Assembly: GCA_035041965.1 (NCBI GenBank)
Contig: JAPYMA010001023.1
Location: 62,001 to 126,000, forward strand
Direction: 5' to 3'
Length of the DNA: 64,000 nucleotides
DNA from: Anisakis pegreffii
Lineage: Eukaryota; Nematoda; Chromadorea; Rhabditida; Anisakidae
Translations under genes and position numbers: made by a program
Shown here: piece by piece, positions 1-10,591 of the stretch
Numbering within the stretch: position 1 is the stretch's first letter
Layout of the letters: the number at the start of each line of letters is the position of its first letter
The notes under the pieces: model-generated
Seen by the model: only the letters and a program-made list of their open reading frames with translations
The model's database searches: none
What the model was told of the DNA's origin: nothing

Positions 1-228
1 TTTTCTTGAGAGACTTTAAGCAACATACAACGAGTAAAATAGAATGAATGCATCAAGCTAAAAAAAACGAATGAACGACTGCATGCTAAAAATCATTATT
101 ATTGTACAAGACGACGACGGAATTCATTCGTTACAGTTGAAGAATCACGAAACAACGAATGTAAAGAGAACGAAAATGAGATTGCAGCTGTATGAGATTG
201 CTAGGAATGAATTGGAATGAAGAATGAA
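1..228. other. Sequence downstream of the CPG4-like gene
   Basis: AT-rich sequence with no supported gene. It is the 3' flank of the minus-strand gene that ends at 344. Confidence 0.5.
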
Positions 229-234
229 TTTATT
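229..234 (-). terminator. Poly(A) signal of the CPG4-like gene
   Basis: Minus-strand AATAAA about 110 nt past the TAA at 344. It supports the model in which the coiled-coil exon is the last exon. Confidence 0.6.
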
Positions 235-343
235 TGTTCTGATCAGGTGGTTCTTGATGAAAAACATGGAGCGAGCGGAATCGCGCTCATGGATTGAATC
301 AATGTGGTCGCTCGATCTTGACGATGCCTTTTGGTTCAGTTGC

Positions 344-2479
344 TTAGAAGTTGTTATTGTTAGCGGTCAAAGCGAGATCCATATCCAGCTTATACGATTC
401 TTTCTCCAACAATCGCTCATGTTTCTCCAAAACGTTCATTTCTTTCAGCAATACCTGTCGTTGCAACTCTTTCAGTTCGTCGTCTTTTTCTGCAATTCAA
501 AATCTCTCATTAATTTGCTACTGCTGCTTCGTAACTATTTGATATCCAGATGGCTCGACATTGAATCTCAAAATGAGCTCGCGAGACGTGATCTCTTTGC
601 ACTGGACAATAAGCGAAGATCACTGAATGCAAAAATTTCCAGACAATTCACGAAGATAATTGCGAATTTACGTTAAAAAACAAACCAGGAATTGATGATG
701 ATTTGCTGATGGCTTGGTTAGGATGTCTGATTTTAGCGACAATACTACGAAGCATAGCGTCATCAGCAACCTTATCGAATAAGACACCACGAGCATACAT
801 GTAATTGCACTGTGGTGGTGATGATTTTGACATTGTTTCCAACAATTTTTGCTCCTTAAATCAAACAGTTTCGTTAAATTAGAAAAGACAACTGAGTGTA
901 TAACTGAAGTTTGTTCTCTATGCGATGTCAACGAGGCTACGATTACTTTATGAATTAACATTGATAATTTCAATATCTGAATTATCATTTCATAAGATGA
1001 AGACAAATGTTCACCTCGATATCCTGCACCATCGCATCATTAACAGCGTCAACAAACGCGAACAGAAATTCGCCGACTTCCTCTTGGCCTAAATGGTGGC
1101 AAGCACTTGCGAAATTATTACGACTGCAGCGTGCATAGCATTTCGTCATTCTGAAATTGCCCTCCATTACTACCACCTCAAATATCCACTGCACCAGAAA
1201 CACTTTCTTATATCCTATTTCAAGAGACTTGCAAAACGTAAAAAATCTGAGGTGGCTCTACCCGAAGCTGTGTTCACTTGACTCAATTTTACCTCAAACT
1301 ATGACCTTAATTCGTTCACACTTGCAACATTTCATTTTTTCCACTCACAAGATCGTTTAAATTGGCTATGATAGAGCAAATATCCACTAGATTGCTTACC
1401 CGCAAGCTTTGTTTGTGTTTAGCATGATTTCGTTGAATTTCTCTTTGTTTGGTTTATTCTCGGAATTCAGTTGTTTCGTCGCTGTATCAATTTTCTCGTT
1501 CACTTCATTGATGTCTCCACACTGACGTTCACAGACTGATTTCACAGTTTCACCTTCCTCTTTCATGCATTGAGTGTATTTTTTGGTCTCTGAAATTTTG
1601 TGCTTTCAAGAATTTGGTTACAATACGATGAAATATCATTTGCAGCAAGTGATGAAAGTCGTTTTCGACGTTTGCTAATCAGCGAATCGCAAATATATGC
1701 AGCAGTAACAACAAACAGTACTTACGTTCCAGAATCGCTGGTGTGCACATTATTGTCATGGAACGGAGAGCGAACGGGTTCGACTCTATTTGACAGTTTT
1801 CGATGCATTCTCTTGCTTCTGAGATTATGCTGAAATGTTGAGCACATCATCTCAAATCTGGAGTGTTCAATTGAGGTCAACCATGAATACGGAATAAAAT
1901 GAACGGCTTTTTGTTCTCGTTTCAAGGATCGCTTCAAATAACCCAAATGAGCCGTGTGATGATATACTCAAGATCAGAAATTTTGTAAGTGCGGAGTTGG
2001 TCTTTTTTGACTGTATGAAACAGCGTTGGTTCGAAACTGAAACCGAGAATATTGAAAAGGAATTAATGATTGCGAACTTACTTGCAAATTTTGTCCAAAT
2101 TCAAGAAATAGTTTGCGTAATCGACAGTCTTCACGATGTTCAGTTCGAGGTCACTCTTCTGTACGTCGTTCATGCAACGTTTCAAGCACGGCATTGAATT
2201 CACCACATTGTCAAATTGCTTTCGGTATGCTGGATGAGCATCTGAAAATGAAAACCTTAATGAAAACAATCACATTTAGAATCACTCTTGCTGAGATTTC
2301 ATTCATTCTAGAAAGACCGCTAAAGCAATTGATCTAGCAGATTGATGCAAAGCTCAAGCGTAGAATTTGGGAGAATAATTTCATCCATTTCGAAAATATC
2401 TTGAAATCTATGCATTTCAGCGATACTTACCAGTCATGGAAACGAAGGCGACGATAAGAACAGCGATTTTTGCGTACAT
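344..2479 (-). CDS. Secreted cysteine-rich protein, CPG4-like, with coiled-coil tail (7 exons)
   Basis: Exons on the minus strand: 2479-2431, 2241-2082, 1829-1726, 1589-1400, 1150-1015, 854-686, 489-344. The phases are consistent and give 317 aa. Exon 1 encodes a signal peptide (MYAKIAVLIVAFVSMT). Exons 2-5 carry regularly spaced cysteines, such as CLKRC, CIENC, CERQC and CYARC. This spacing is like the nematode chondroitin proteoglycan 4 (CPG4) domain; the family call is from memory of that pattern. The last exon (EKDDELKELQRQVLLKEMNV and on) is a charged, leucine-heptad coiled coil ending in TAA at 344. If the donor at 685/686 is not used, the protein instead stops at 648 (281 aa). I prefer the longer model because a minus-strand AATAAA lies at 229-234 and none follows 648. 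Exon 6 uses an unusual TTTAAG acceptor. The likely role is an extracellular or eggshell-type secreted protein; this is inference. Confidence 0.7.
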
Positions 2480-3010
2480 TATTTTTGGTTTTTTATTTGA
2501 ATAGAGTACTTGATGAAGAAGTGATAAAGACTTCCGCAACGATGAATTGTTTAAAAGGCGAAAAACTGCTCAACGTTCTTCTTCAAGCGAAGTTTGATTC
2601 CCGATGAGTGGGAATTGAATATATCGTAACACCAAACGGTGAGGTGACGATGCAATGACTTTGGATGATCAGGGATGCCCTATATGTAGTGAGCAAGGAG
2701 GAGGGCTTCACAAGAACTGGTTTGTTCTCTTCTACGTAACTGCGGTGAACGGTCTATGTCAGGCGACCACTAAGGTCAGACCCTTGTGATCTCGCTTTTA
2801 TTCATTTTCATGGATCACTGATCAAACGATCAGTGGTTCATTGGCATCCCCTCATAACTGTAATCAACACAGTAAGATTACTGATGAAAGCAATAATTAC
2901 TGTTAATTGGTAATCAACAATCCAATTAATTAGACAGCTATTATGTGAGATACGTACAGTACTGATCATAGACGAGATTGAAAAAGGAAGTTAGTTCTGC
3001 CATTGCATGC

Positions 3011-3075
3011 TGAGTATTCATTGGGAAAAGAGAAGTGCATCACGGGGGTTGGCTTAGATGGGGAAACACCGAATT
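3011..3075 (+). repeat. Dispersed direct repeat, copy 1
   Basis: About 65 bp sharing the core AAAAGAGAAGTGCATCACGG and a following GGCTTAG-TGGGG-AACACC block with copy 2 at 3471-3535, in the same orientation 460 bp away. No coding capacity. Confidence 0.7.
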
Positions 3076-3470
3076 ATCAACTAGTTTGATAGAAGAACAC
3101 CGAAAATCAGTGAGTGGCAAAAATGTGAAAAGTGTTTTGATAACATGAGAAGAGTTGAGAGGACACTCTAAAGAAATAGCTGTCAAAAAATGATGTAATT
3201 AATGTGCATCGAGACGCATGACTTGAGTTGTTGTCGTGATGGATTGTCACTTCTTCTGAATGATCGTTTATGGACTTTTTTGTTCTCATTTCGTCATCAC
3301 AAACCACCAATCATCCCAATCAATTACCTATCATCCATCAATTTCAATCACTTAAGTGATCATGACTGTTGAATGCTACACTGCGCGCATCTTCGTCTAA
3401 AATAGAGTATTTACGCAAATAGCAACGAAACTTTGCTAGATTAGACACGATTATACATTAACACTTCGTC

Positions 3471-3535
3471 TGAGAATTCATTAGGAAAAGAGAAGTGCAT
3501 CACGGAATTTGGCTTAGGTGGGGTAACACCAAATA
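3471..3535 (+). repeat. Dispersed direct repeat, copy 2
   Basis: Second copy of the repeat at 3011-3075, with scattered substitutions. The pair could be a short interspersed element or the ends of an older insertion. Confidence 0.7.
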
Positions 3536-6424
3536 ATTCTATCGAACGCAATTGCACCCATGTCATGCTGGATGGAATGCATCCCCGTATCTAGCTTCAT
3601 CAAAACAAACATCCGAACAGGTCGTCTTGTGTTTGCTGTTTGTTCACAAATGTCTTAGAGGCGAGCTGTTTTCTTAAGTCGTCATGGAATTTATCTGAAT
3701 CTTATTGATAATTCGTGAAAAATGGTTAATTGTGCCTTCGTTTCGGCACAAACTACAATGGATTTTTTGCACTGAAATTCGGCAATTTCATAGTTTTTCT
3801 CGCGGACATCAATTCAATCAATTCATCAAATGTCCTGTCATTGTTGTCGCAAAAATTTCTGCTGAAGCGGAATTTCTTTTGATGCGAAACAGATTGGAAT
3901 CATCAAGGAATTGACTGGAAAGATTGAAAATCAGCAATATGCATTAAAAAATCTTAGGAAATACCTGAGTGAATTTTTTTGCGAAAGAATATTCTCCAAC
4001 CGATATGAGAGAACATACTTCCCAATCGTTATTCGCAGTCAACCCCATTAAAAATGATCGCTGAAATGACACCAAAAAACATTTTTGAATTTTGATTCTT
4101 GGATTCACGCGTATTGTTTTAGAAAACAACTTTTTGCCCTGTATCCTTAATTTTCCTTTTTTGTTGCTCTTGTGACAGCGATTGATGAGAAGCACACTAT
4201 TCAGTGTGGAATGATTATTCCAGCAAGTCGCCTTTATCAAATTTGATATTTCATTCGATGCCGGCATCAACTTTTTTCACGGCCCTTCTTATTTTCGTCG
4301 CTTTTCCGATTGCAAAAAGAGATTAGGTTCTTGTTCGAAACGAGATGAAATCGTTGGATGCATCGCTAAGGAAGTGCACATTTCAGGTTTTACGGTGCTG
4401 AAACTAATGTGTTGCGAGGATTGGAGAGCTTGGAGGAACCCGTCCAATCTCCCCTCTTCTTCGGAGTGAATGTGTTTTCGGGTTCCCTGACTTTCCCTGT
4501 CCTCGACTTTTTTCCGCCCTCATAATAGACTAGTGGTCGCCGTGCTCAGGTGCTCCATTACCCCTTTCGATAGTCTGGCAGGCCGTCATTACCCCCCTTC
4601 CCCCCTGCTGTACTTCAATAATTTACTATTTCCACGCTTGACGTCAGAACTAATTCTCTGATCCCCTGCAATACACCATGATATCTCCAAATGGGTAATT
4701 TCCCCTCCCCTTCTATGCAGAATTCTGCCCTAGACGATACCTTATACTAATGATGATGACAATGATGCTGCTGTGCAGAAAGACGGATACTGGAAATGTG
4801 ACATTTTTGGGTATGGATGGTGACAGAAAGGTATTAAGTCTCTAAGAATTAAAGCTGCTGATTGTGTGAATAAGAGCTCCAAAAAACTATCGTAAATGTT
4901 TCCATGACACAACAAATGACAGTTTTCCTCGTGTTGCTGTTTGACTCACTCGTGATCAAATCGTTCTAGTTGTCAGTTTTTATAATTGTTAACATTACTA
5001 TCGTAATCATTACTTTTCCACACCAATATCATTACTTTTTTAAAACAGCGATTGTTTATCGTCATCACCGTCTAGCATCATCGTTCACTCAGTTGCAATC
5101 AGCAACATTGTTATTCTCGTGATAATGATAACGCTTTGACTGTCATAAACATATTTTTCTATCGAAACTATTACCCAACCACTGAAACTCTAAGCGCAAT
5201 CATTTTCACACATGCATTCTGTTGGTTGAAATTCACTTCCATGCAATGTAACCGGAACATTCTTTTTGCAAAATCATCTAAAAAAGCATTCTTTGCTCTT
5301 TTGATAAACAGAAGTTACTCCTCTGAAACGATATTTCGTACGTACGTGGAATCAGTGAACGACTAGTCAAATAATGGAATTTTCAATCAAAAATTAAGGA
5401 AGTTTCAACTCAAACCCATCAGGGGGCAGACGCAATGTATAAATTTGTGTTTGAAGCTGTCATTTGCAATTAAAATTCAAGTAGATTCTGACAAGACCTT
5501 CTTCGCTTAGTGCATCCACAAAAAGAGCACTTTTAACATCCGCAATTATAAATTGCTAATGAAAACATTAAGTGCGCTCAGTTTTTCGTGATTACATGAA
5601 CTTAAGATTGCATCACTTCAGCAAAAGAAAAACAAGAGAAATGCTTCCATCGAATTTGGTGGTTCACGTAAACAGCTTTTTCGTTACAGCTACACACAAA
5701 CAAGTACATCCAATAACTTTTCAGGTATGCACCCTCACGTTCGCTATCGCATTGAACCAAAAAACCTGAAGAAATATGCTCAGATCAGCTGTGCTCAGTT
5801 CTTTTCGGTTTCTCTCACTTCAGTCATATTCTGTTTCATTTTCAGCATGATTGATTGAAGCGAGAATGAGTTTTTTCGAGTTCAAACAATCAAATGTTCA
5901 CTCGAAGTAATAAACAATCACAAATTGCGAATGAAAGAGACTCAATCAAAAAAGTTCTCCTTTCTTATTTTCTTGCAAACACCGAATTGAATTTATGATT
6001 TTTGATGAATTCGTCCATCAGTAAGACGAATTCCTTCGAATGGTTACAAACGACGATTGCTGCTCGCGTCGTATGGGTGTTTGACATTTGATTTGTGATC
6101 GTTTTGTGTTAACCATTGACTGCTATTCGTGTGTGTTTCCACAAAAACACAAAATCTGGTTTCTGCATGAAAAACCATGAAATGATTCGACCATTATTCC
6201 ATCATTCATTTTCAATTATTGGGACATTTCTTCGAGATATTTTTTCACTTCATTGGTTGTTTCAGTGCTCCCTTCTGTATTTGGTTGTTCGGTATTCATC
6301 TCTTGCACTGTGATGGATTGAAATTACGAAATATCAAATTGCTACTTGATCAAAGTATACGATGATTCAATTGAAGGTCTCAAAGTATAAAATTCAGTAT
6401 ACGAAGATTCAAGATTCAATTACA

Positions 6425-6549
6425 GAAATGGCTGGTGGAATAGGCCGAAGCGTCAGAGCTGAGTGGCTTGTGCAAATTCGCTTTGGCGACAATGGCTTGA
6501 ATGGGTGCCTGAGCCGATCGATACGGTTGACTGGCGTGACTGATCCCGC
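6425..6549 (+). CDS. Orphan candidate exon
   Basis: The sequence AATTACAG then AAATGG opens one frame that starts at an ATG (6428) with residues MAGGIGRSVRAEWLVQ. It stays open to a good donor (GCA|GTGAGT) at 6549/6550; the other two plus frames hit stops. The base composition is richer in G+C than its surroundings, as for real exons here. No partner exon could be joined downstream. The antisense frame is also open, so even the strand is not certain. Product unknown. Confidence 0.25.
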
Positions 6550-7175
6550 AGTGAGTTTACCTTTATTCCACTAGGGCAAGAGAACGAGATGAGGTGGGAA
6601 GGGTGACACTTAAGTTAGCTCAAACGTTTTGATGGGAAATGAGATAATGATAAAAACTTTGGCAAACTTGAACAGGGGCGACGTTTTATCAAAGAGAAAA
6701 AAGTGTGGAACTATTTTCTGGAACTCTCAAGTTTACATAATTCAATGAATCATGCTTTTCTTCTTAATAACCTTCGCAACGTTAAGAGCGTTTAGTTTGC
6801 CTTTGGTATGCGTTCTCGAGCGATTCCGAGGTGTTAAAGCATTCAACAAAATGGAGACTTGATGAAGTAACGTGAAAATGAATGTTGAAATTTCATTGAT
6901 TTCAAAATCTGGATTGCGTGTACTTGGTCACGAGTAGGCTTTTAATCATAACGATTGAGAATTTTGATTACAATACATAAACGAGAGTAAACGATCAAAG
7001 ATGATGAGGTAATGGAAGGGACGTGAGCGATGTCTTTAATGGAGTGATGAAGTTGGATCCATAAAAAATTTCAAACTGAACATAAATTAGGAATGTTTCC
7101 ACTGATGTCGTAAAACAAGTTTTGTATGAGGTGAAACTGTAAAAGAAACGATCCTTGCTCAGCACTGGTAGCAAA

Positions 7176-7611
7176 ATGGCTCGTTATTTCACTGTGAGCA
7201 ATTGATGATTGATTCACGCTCGTGAGTGCCCAACCTATCATCGTTATTTATGATGTTTTTGCTTGATTTCTGAAGGCACGCATCACGAGGATTCTTACCA
7301 ACACCAGAGAGCACGCAATTATCTCATTCATCAAAAGAGAACTACGGAAACACCCTCAACATGTTGAGCATAATAATGCAATACTCTACATCACACCATC
7401 CAGGCCAATTGAAGTACTTCGGCTAAAAACACATCCGCTATCACCGTGTTCCCCATATGTTCAAAATGAAAAACATTCCCACATGTGTAAACATAGAGTT
7501 CTACCGATGTTTCATGTGATTCTCTATTACACTGGGGCTATCTTATGGCTTCAGGTTAGTTTCAGATATTGTTTGGGGAGAAGATTTCTGTTGATTCGGT
7601 GGATAATATGA
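7176..7611 (+). CDS. Weak candidate two-exon gene, unknown product
   Basis: Exon 7176-7193 (MARYFT, donor GTGAGC) joins in phase 0 to a stop-free stretch from 7276 to a TGA at 7609-7611, through an AAG-type acceptor (TTTCTGAAG). The predicted product is about 117 aa: basic in the first half, with a hydrophobic stretch near the C-terminus (HVILYYTGAILWLQ). A possible donor (CAG|GTTAGT) at 7554 could end the exon earlier. There is no recognisable domain, and an open frame of this length can occur by chance in 64 kb. Confidence 0.22.
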
Positions 7612-8209
7612 GCACTGCTAGCTAGCAGTCTCTTATGAAGTTATCTTATTGGTGAAACGAACAGCCAGTAGTAGAACAAGCGAACCGTTTGACACACATT
7701 AACACACTCAAAAATTAGCTACGGCAAAAGAAACTTGCAGTAGTGTGCCCTAAAATTTCTGAATTTGCTCATTCAGTGCATTCCACAAGGGATTATTATA
7801 AAAATGTTTTCGTGCAAATATTATTATAAAGACTTATCAAATTTTGTTGCGATATTTGTACAACATTGAGGTCATATTTGTAAATCAATATATGCATGCA
7901 ACTAACCAACTGTAAAACATCATAAATGAATAAATATGAAATCGGCTGATGTTCGAAGATGGACATTTTTTCTCCATTTGGTTTTTACCATCTGATCATC
8001 ACAATTGACAGAAGATCTTCCTTCGACTGACCACTAAATAATTGACATTAAGCACCAAGTCATTATTAATTTGACGTTATCACTGGCATTGTATGCATCA
8101 AGAACACATGCTTTTTGCAAGCAGGACATAATATGTTCCACTCAAGAGTAGATATGGTGTTGATAAACGGTTCCCTTCCATAAGAGAAGTCAGCCCTTAT
8201 TTAGGTACT

Positions 8210-8234
8210 GCTGCTGCTGCTGCTGCAGCAGCAT
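8210..8234 (+). repeat. CTG trinucleotide run turning into CAG
   Basis: A short (CTG)n run followed directly by (CAG)n, so the tract is nearly self-complementary. It is not in a recognised reading frame. Confidence 0.8.
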
Positions 8235-8519
8235 CATAACGACAATTGGTAATAACAATCGATGGAATTAACAATTAAGAATGTGGTGCAATTAGTAAAC
8301 TGCACCATTGAAATGCAGCAGGACCACACCCGACAGATTTTTTCTTCATGCTCGTTTTTTGCAGCAATAAAAAGCTAGTTTTTATGGTTTTGTGTAATCA
8401 TTCGAATAGATCATTTGAAAAACAAGTTGTTTATTGCGTATCGCTTCGAATATGTATCCTTATTGGATATTGTCAATCAAAGTGATATTGAAAAGATGCA
8501 CACATGCATACGGTGATAT

Positions 8520-8558
8520 AATATGCTCATCTTTAATGATACTAAAGATGAGCATATT
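8520..8558. repeat. Perfect inverted repeat (hairpin)
   Basis: The 16-nt arm AATATGCTCATCTTTA (8520-8535) is repeated exactly in inverted orientation at 8543-8558 around a 7-nt loop. Two more pairs are possible outside, one of them G:U. This is shorter than a normal microRNA precursor stem. It could be a small structured RNA, a cruciform or the relic of an inverted-repeat element. Confidence 0.75.
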
Positions 8559-9235
8559 GTCATTTCTGAACATGTTTATTCACATTGCATAAGAAAATGG
8601 GCGACACGCTTCAATTGGACGTATGAAAACCGAAATCCGTTGCGTTTTTTAGTGCTGTCTTCATTTCTGACCAAGAATGGCAGCTAGTGCTATTGTCATT
8701 TTTCGACGAAAGTTTTTGATGCCGCAAAAGTTTTTTGCTCATTAGCTGAAATGAATCCTCAGTCGTATTCACCAAGATGTTTGATTCACAGAAAGAGTTC
8801 ATTCAGTGTGTTTCGTTTCGAAAACTTTTTGTTAAGATGAACCTATAGAAGATATTTTGAGTTGTTTTCTCGTTACGAAAAAAAGTATTATCCGATTACG
8901 CGAACAATTTTTGGATTTCATGAGATAAAGTATTGAAGTGGAATGACGAATAATTCATATTTTGCGCAATTATATGTACTCAACATTGAGAACTGCGTTC
9001 TCGTCTACAATTATTGTTCAAAATCTGCGTGTCGAAATGTTTCTACGATCATTTTTACCGGACGTCTACATTCATTATGACAAATTGGTGTACTGAATTT
9101 TCAGAGTGGCCTGAGTTGGTTAGCCGTGATCGGCATAAAATCAGTTCATAGATAAATGATTCAACAGATGTTTGCAATGTTTTGGACTGTTCGATGTGTT
9201 TTCTGATGAATCCATGCCTAAATATTTCAGGTGTG

Positions 9236-10559
9236 ATGCGTTGCCTTTTATACAGTGCTGTCTTCTTGGTTATCGAGACATTTTGCGAGGTAAGTGGCAT
9301 TTTTTCCTCCTTAAAAAACATTATTCCATTACGGTTTTCAGCTTGACTGGAATAATACGAACACCTCTTCGAACGAATCTTTATTTTTTTGAACAAATCT
9401 TTGTTTTGATTTTCCGTTTTCTCAAGATAGCCAATGCAATTGGAAATTTTAAATCATTTGAAAGAGTTTCACAAGGCGCAATTAGATTCGTATCGTTCCC
9501 CTATTAGGACAACCATTTTCGCTTCTAAAGCAAATGGTCGAAACTGTGCCGAAGATTTCCCCGCTATATGTTTACTCAGATCGGTTACTATCGATTCCGA
9601 TTCGGTTTAGTGTTTGATTCGACATACTGTGGCTCGCCATATTTTGCACTCGTTCCTAGTAACGCGAACTGAGCAGCTCTAGTTGGTACCGGATCGCCTC
9701 AGTTCAGCGCGCCCTGATAATTTCAATATTTCCTCTCGCATAGTGTCGAACGCTGCCACATTTTACAGCCCGGTAGTAGCAGTAACGTTACGGAATCGCG
9801 AATTTAGACAATTTGAACTCCTTTTCACGCGAGTAACTCATAGAGCATCGCTCTGCACTACGAATGACTCAAATGTAGAATATCAATTGTCTGTGAATCG
9901 GTGAAAATCTTATAGGCATTAAATAATCTTGTAGGCATCCATGGATGATCGATCAGCGTTAATACCTCGCTCGTTACGAGTCAAGTTGTGTGAACGTGAC
10001 CGGTCTTTGCGCATTTGTCAATCACTGAAGGTAAGAGTGATCGATCATTATGAATTTATCGAAGTTATATTCGGTTTAACCATTGTTCACTTTGAGATCA
10101 ATGTGCATTCCAAAATTACCTCAAGTGTTTAACAAATATTTTCAGTCACAGCCAACTGTAGAGCAACCAGAATGGATGGCACAGCAGCAGCAAATGCAAT
10201 GGACCTTGAAAGAGGCATGCACTTCCCAACCGGGTTTGCCTCTGTGTAGGATTCTGACGGCCCTGACCACCGATCAGACGTCAAATACCACCACAGGTGC
10301 TGCTGAGCCAGAGGATAAGGAGGTTCAGAATGCAGAGCCTCAGGATAAAGAACTTCAGGATGCAGAGCCCGTGAATGAAGAACTCGAGGGTGCAGAGCCT
10401 GATGATAAAGAACTTCAAGATACAGCAGAGTCTGTCGATAAACAGCTTCAGGATGCGGAGACTCGGAAGTTTTTTGAGTCGCGCGATGGTGTTCTTTCTG
10501 CATCCGGAAAAGTATTCCAATGGAACAGTAATGCTTTTGACGATATTTCGCAATTGTAA
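9236..10559 (+). CDS. Probable secreted precursor with acidic decapeptide repeats (3 exons)
   Basis: Exons 9236-9289, 9935-10030 and 10146-10559 all join in phase 0, giving 187 aa. Exon 1 follows an ATATTTCAG acceptor, so an upstream untranslated exon is likely. It codes a hydrophobic leader (MRCLLYSAVFLVIETFCE) and ends at GAG|GTAAGT. Exon 2 has two cysteines (LCERDRSLRIC). Exon 3 has two more (CTSQPGLPLC), then five copies of an acidic unit of the type AEP-DKELQD (10302-10454). AATAAA follows at 10586. A competing acceptor at 9342/9343 would add a short exon with an early stop (LDWNNTNTSSNESLFF), giving a 34-aa product. The link between the leader and the repeat exons is inferred from phase only. 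I do not recognise the protein; an extracellular or peptide-precursor role is inference. Confidence 0.5.
10302..10454 (+). repeat. 30-bp coding tandem repeat
   Basis: Five in-frame units coding an AEP-DKELQD-like decapeptide; the last unit is 33 bp. The unit length is a multiple of three and substitutions preserve acidic and polar residues, which supports the plus strand as coding. Confidence 0.8.
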
Positions 10560-10585
10560 CTATAAAATTAGTGCATAAACTACAA

Positions 10586-10591
10586 AATAAA
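10586..10591 (+). terminator. Poly(A) signal
   Basis: AATAAA 27 nt past the stop codon of the repeat-containing secreted precursor. Confidence 0.6.

Larger units (their letters stand above)
2480..6424. other. Intergenic, no secure gene
   Basis: Upstream flank of the CPG4-like gene followed by AT-rich DNA. It contains a dispersed repeat pair (3011-3075 and 3471-3535) and a C-rich island (about 4420-4640). The ORFs present, for example 3944-4270 minus, lack splice context or recognisable domains. Confidence 0.5.
7612..9235. other. Intergenic, no secure gene
   Basis: Upstream of the secreted-precursor gene. It holds a CTG/CAG trinucleotide run (8210-8234) and a perfect hairpin (8520-8558); no supported coding exon was found. 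Confidence 0.45.

Noticed and set aside
224..676. 150-codon plus-strand ORF at the left end
   Set aside because: It lies antisense to the coiled-coil exon of the CPG4-like gene; the minus strand has matching splice sites, phase and poly(A) signal.
3944..4270. 108-codon minus-strand ORF
   Set aside because: No splice context, domain, signal peptide or composition change; consistent with chance in AT-rich DNA.
8611..8802. 63-codon minus-strand ORF with an internal TTTCAG
   Set aside because: Low-complexity polar sequence with no partner exon that keeps a frame.
9172..9507. 111-codon plus-strand ORF read straight through
   Set aside because: It runs across a strong GTAAGT...TTTTCAG pair and a strong upstream acceptor; another frame in the same segment gives a leader peptide that joins downstream exons.
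9683..9904. 73-codon plus-strand ORF just upstream of an exon of the secreted precursor
   Set aside because: Joining it would need an intron of about 34 nt with a poor donor; no domain seen.
10129..10503. 124-codon minus-strand ORF
   Set aside because: It is the mirror image of the 30-bp coding repeat; the plus strand has the splice sites and poly(A) signal.
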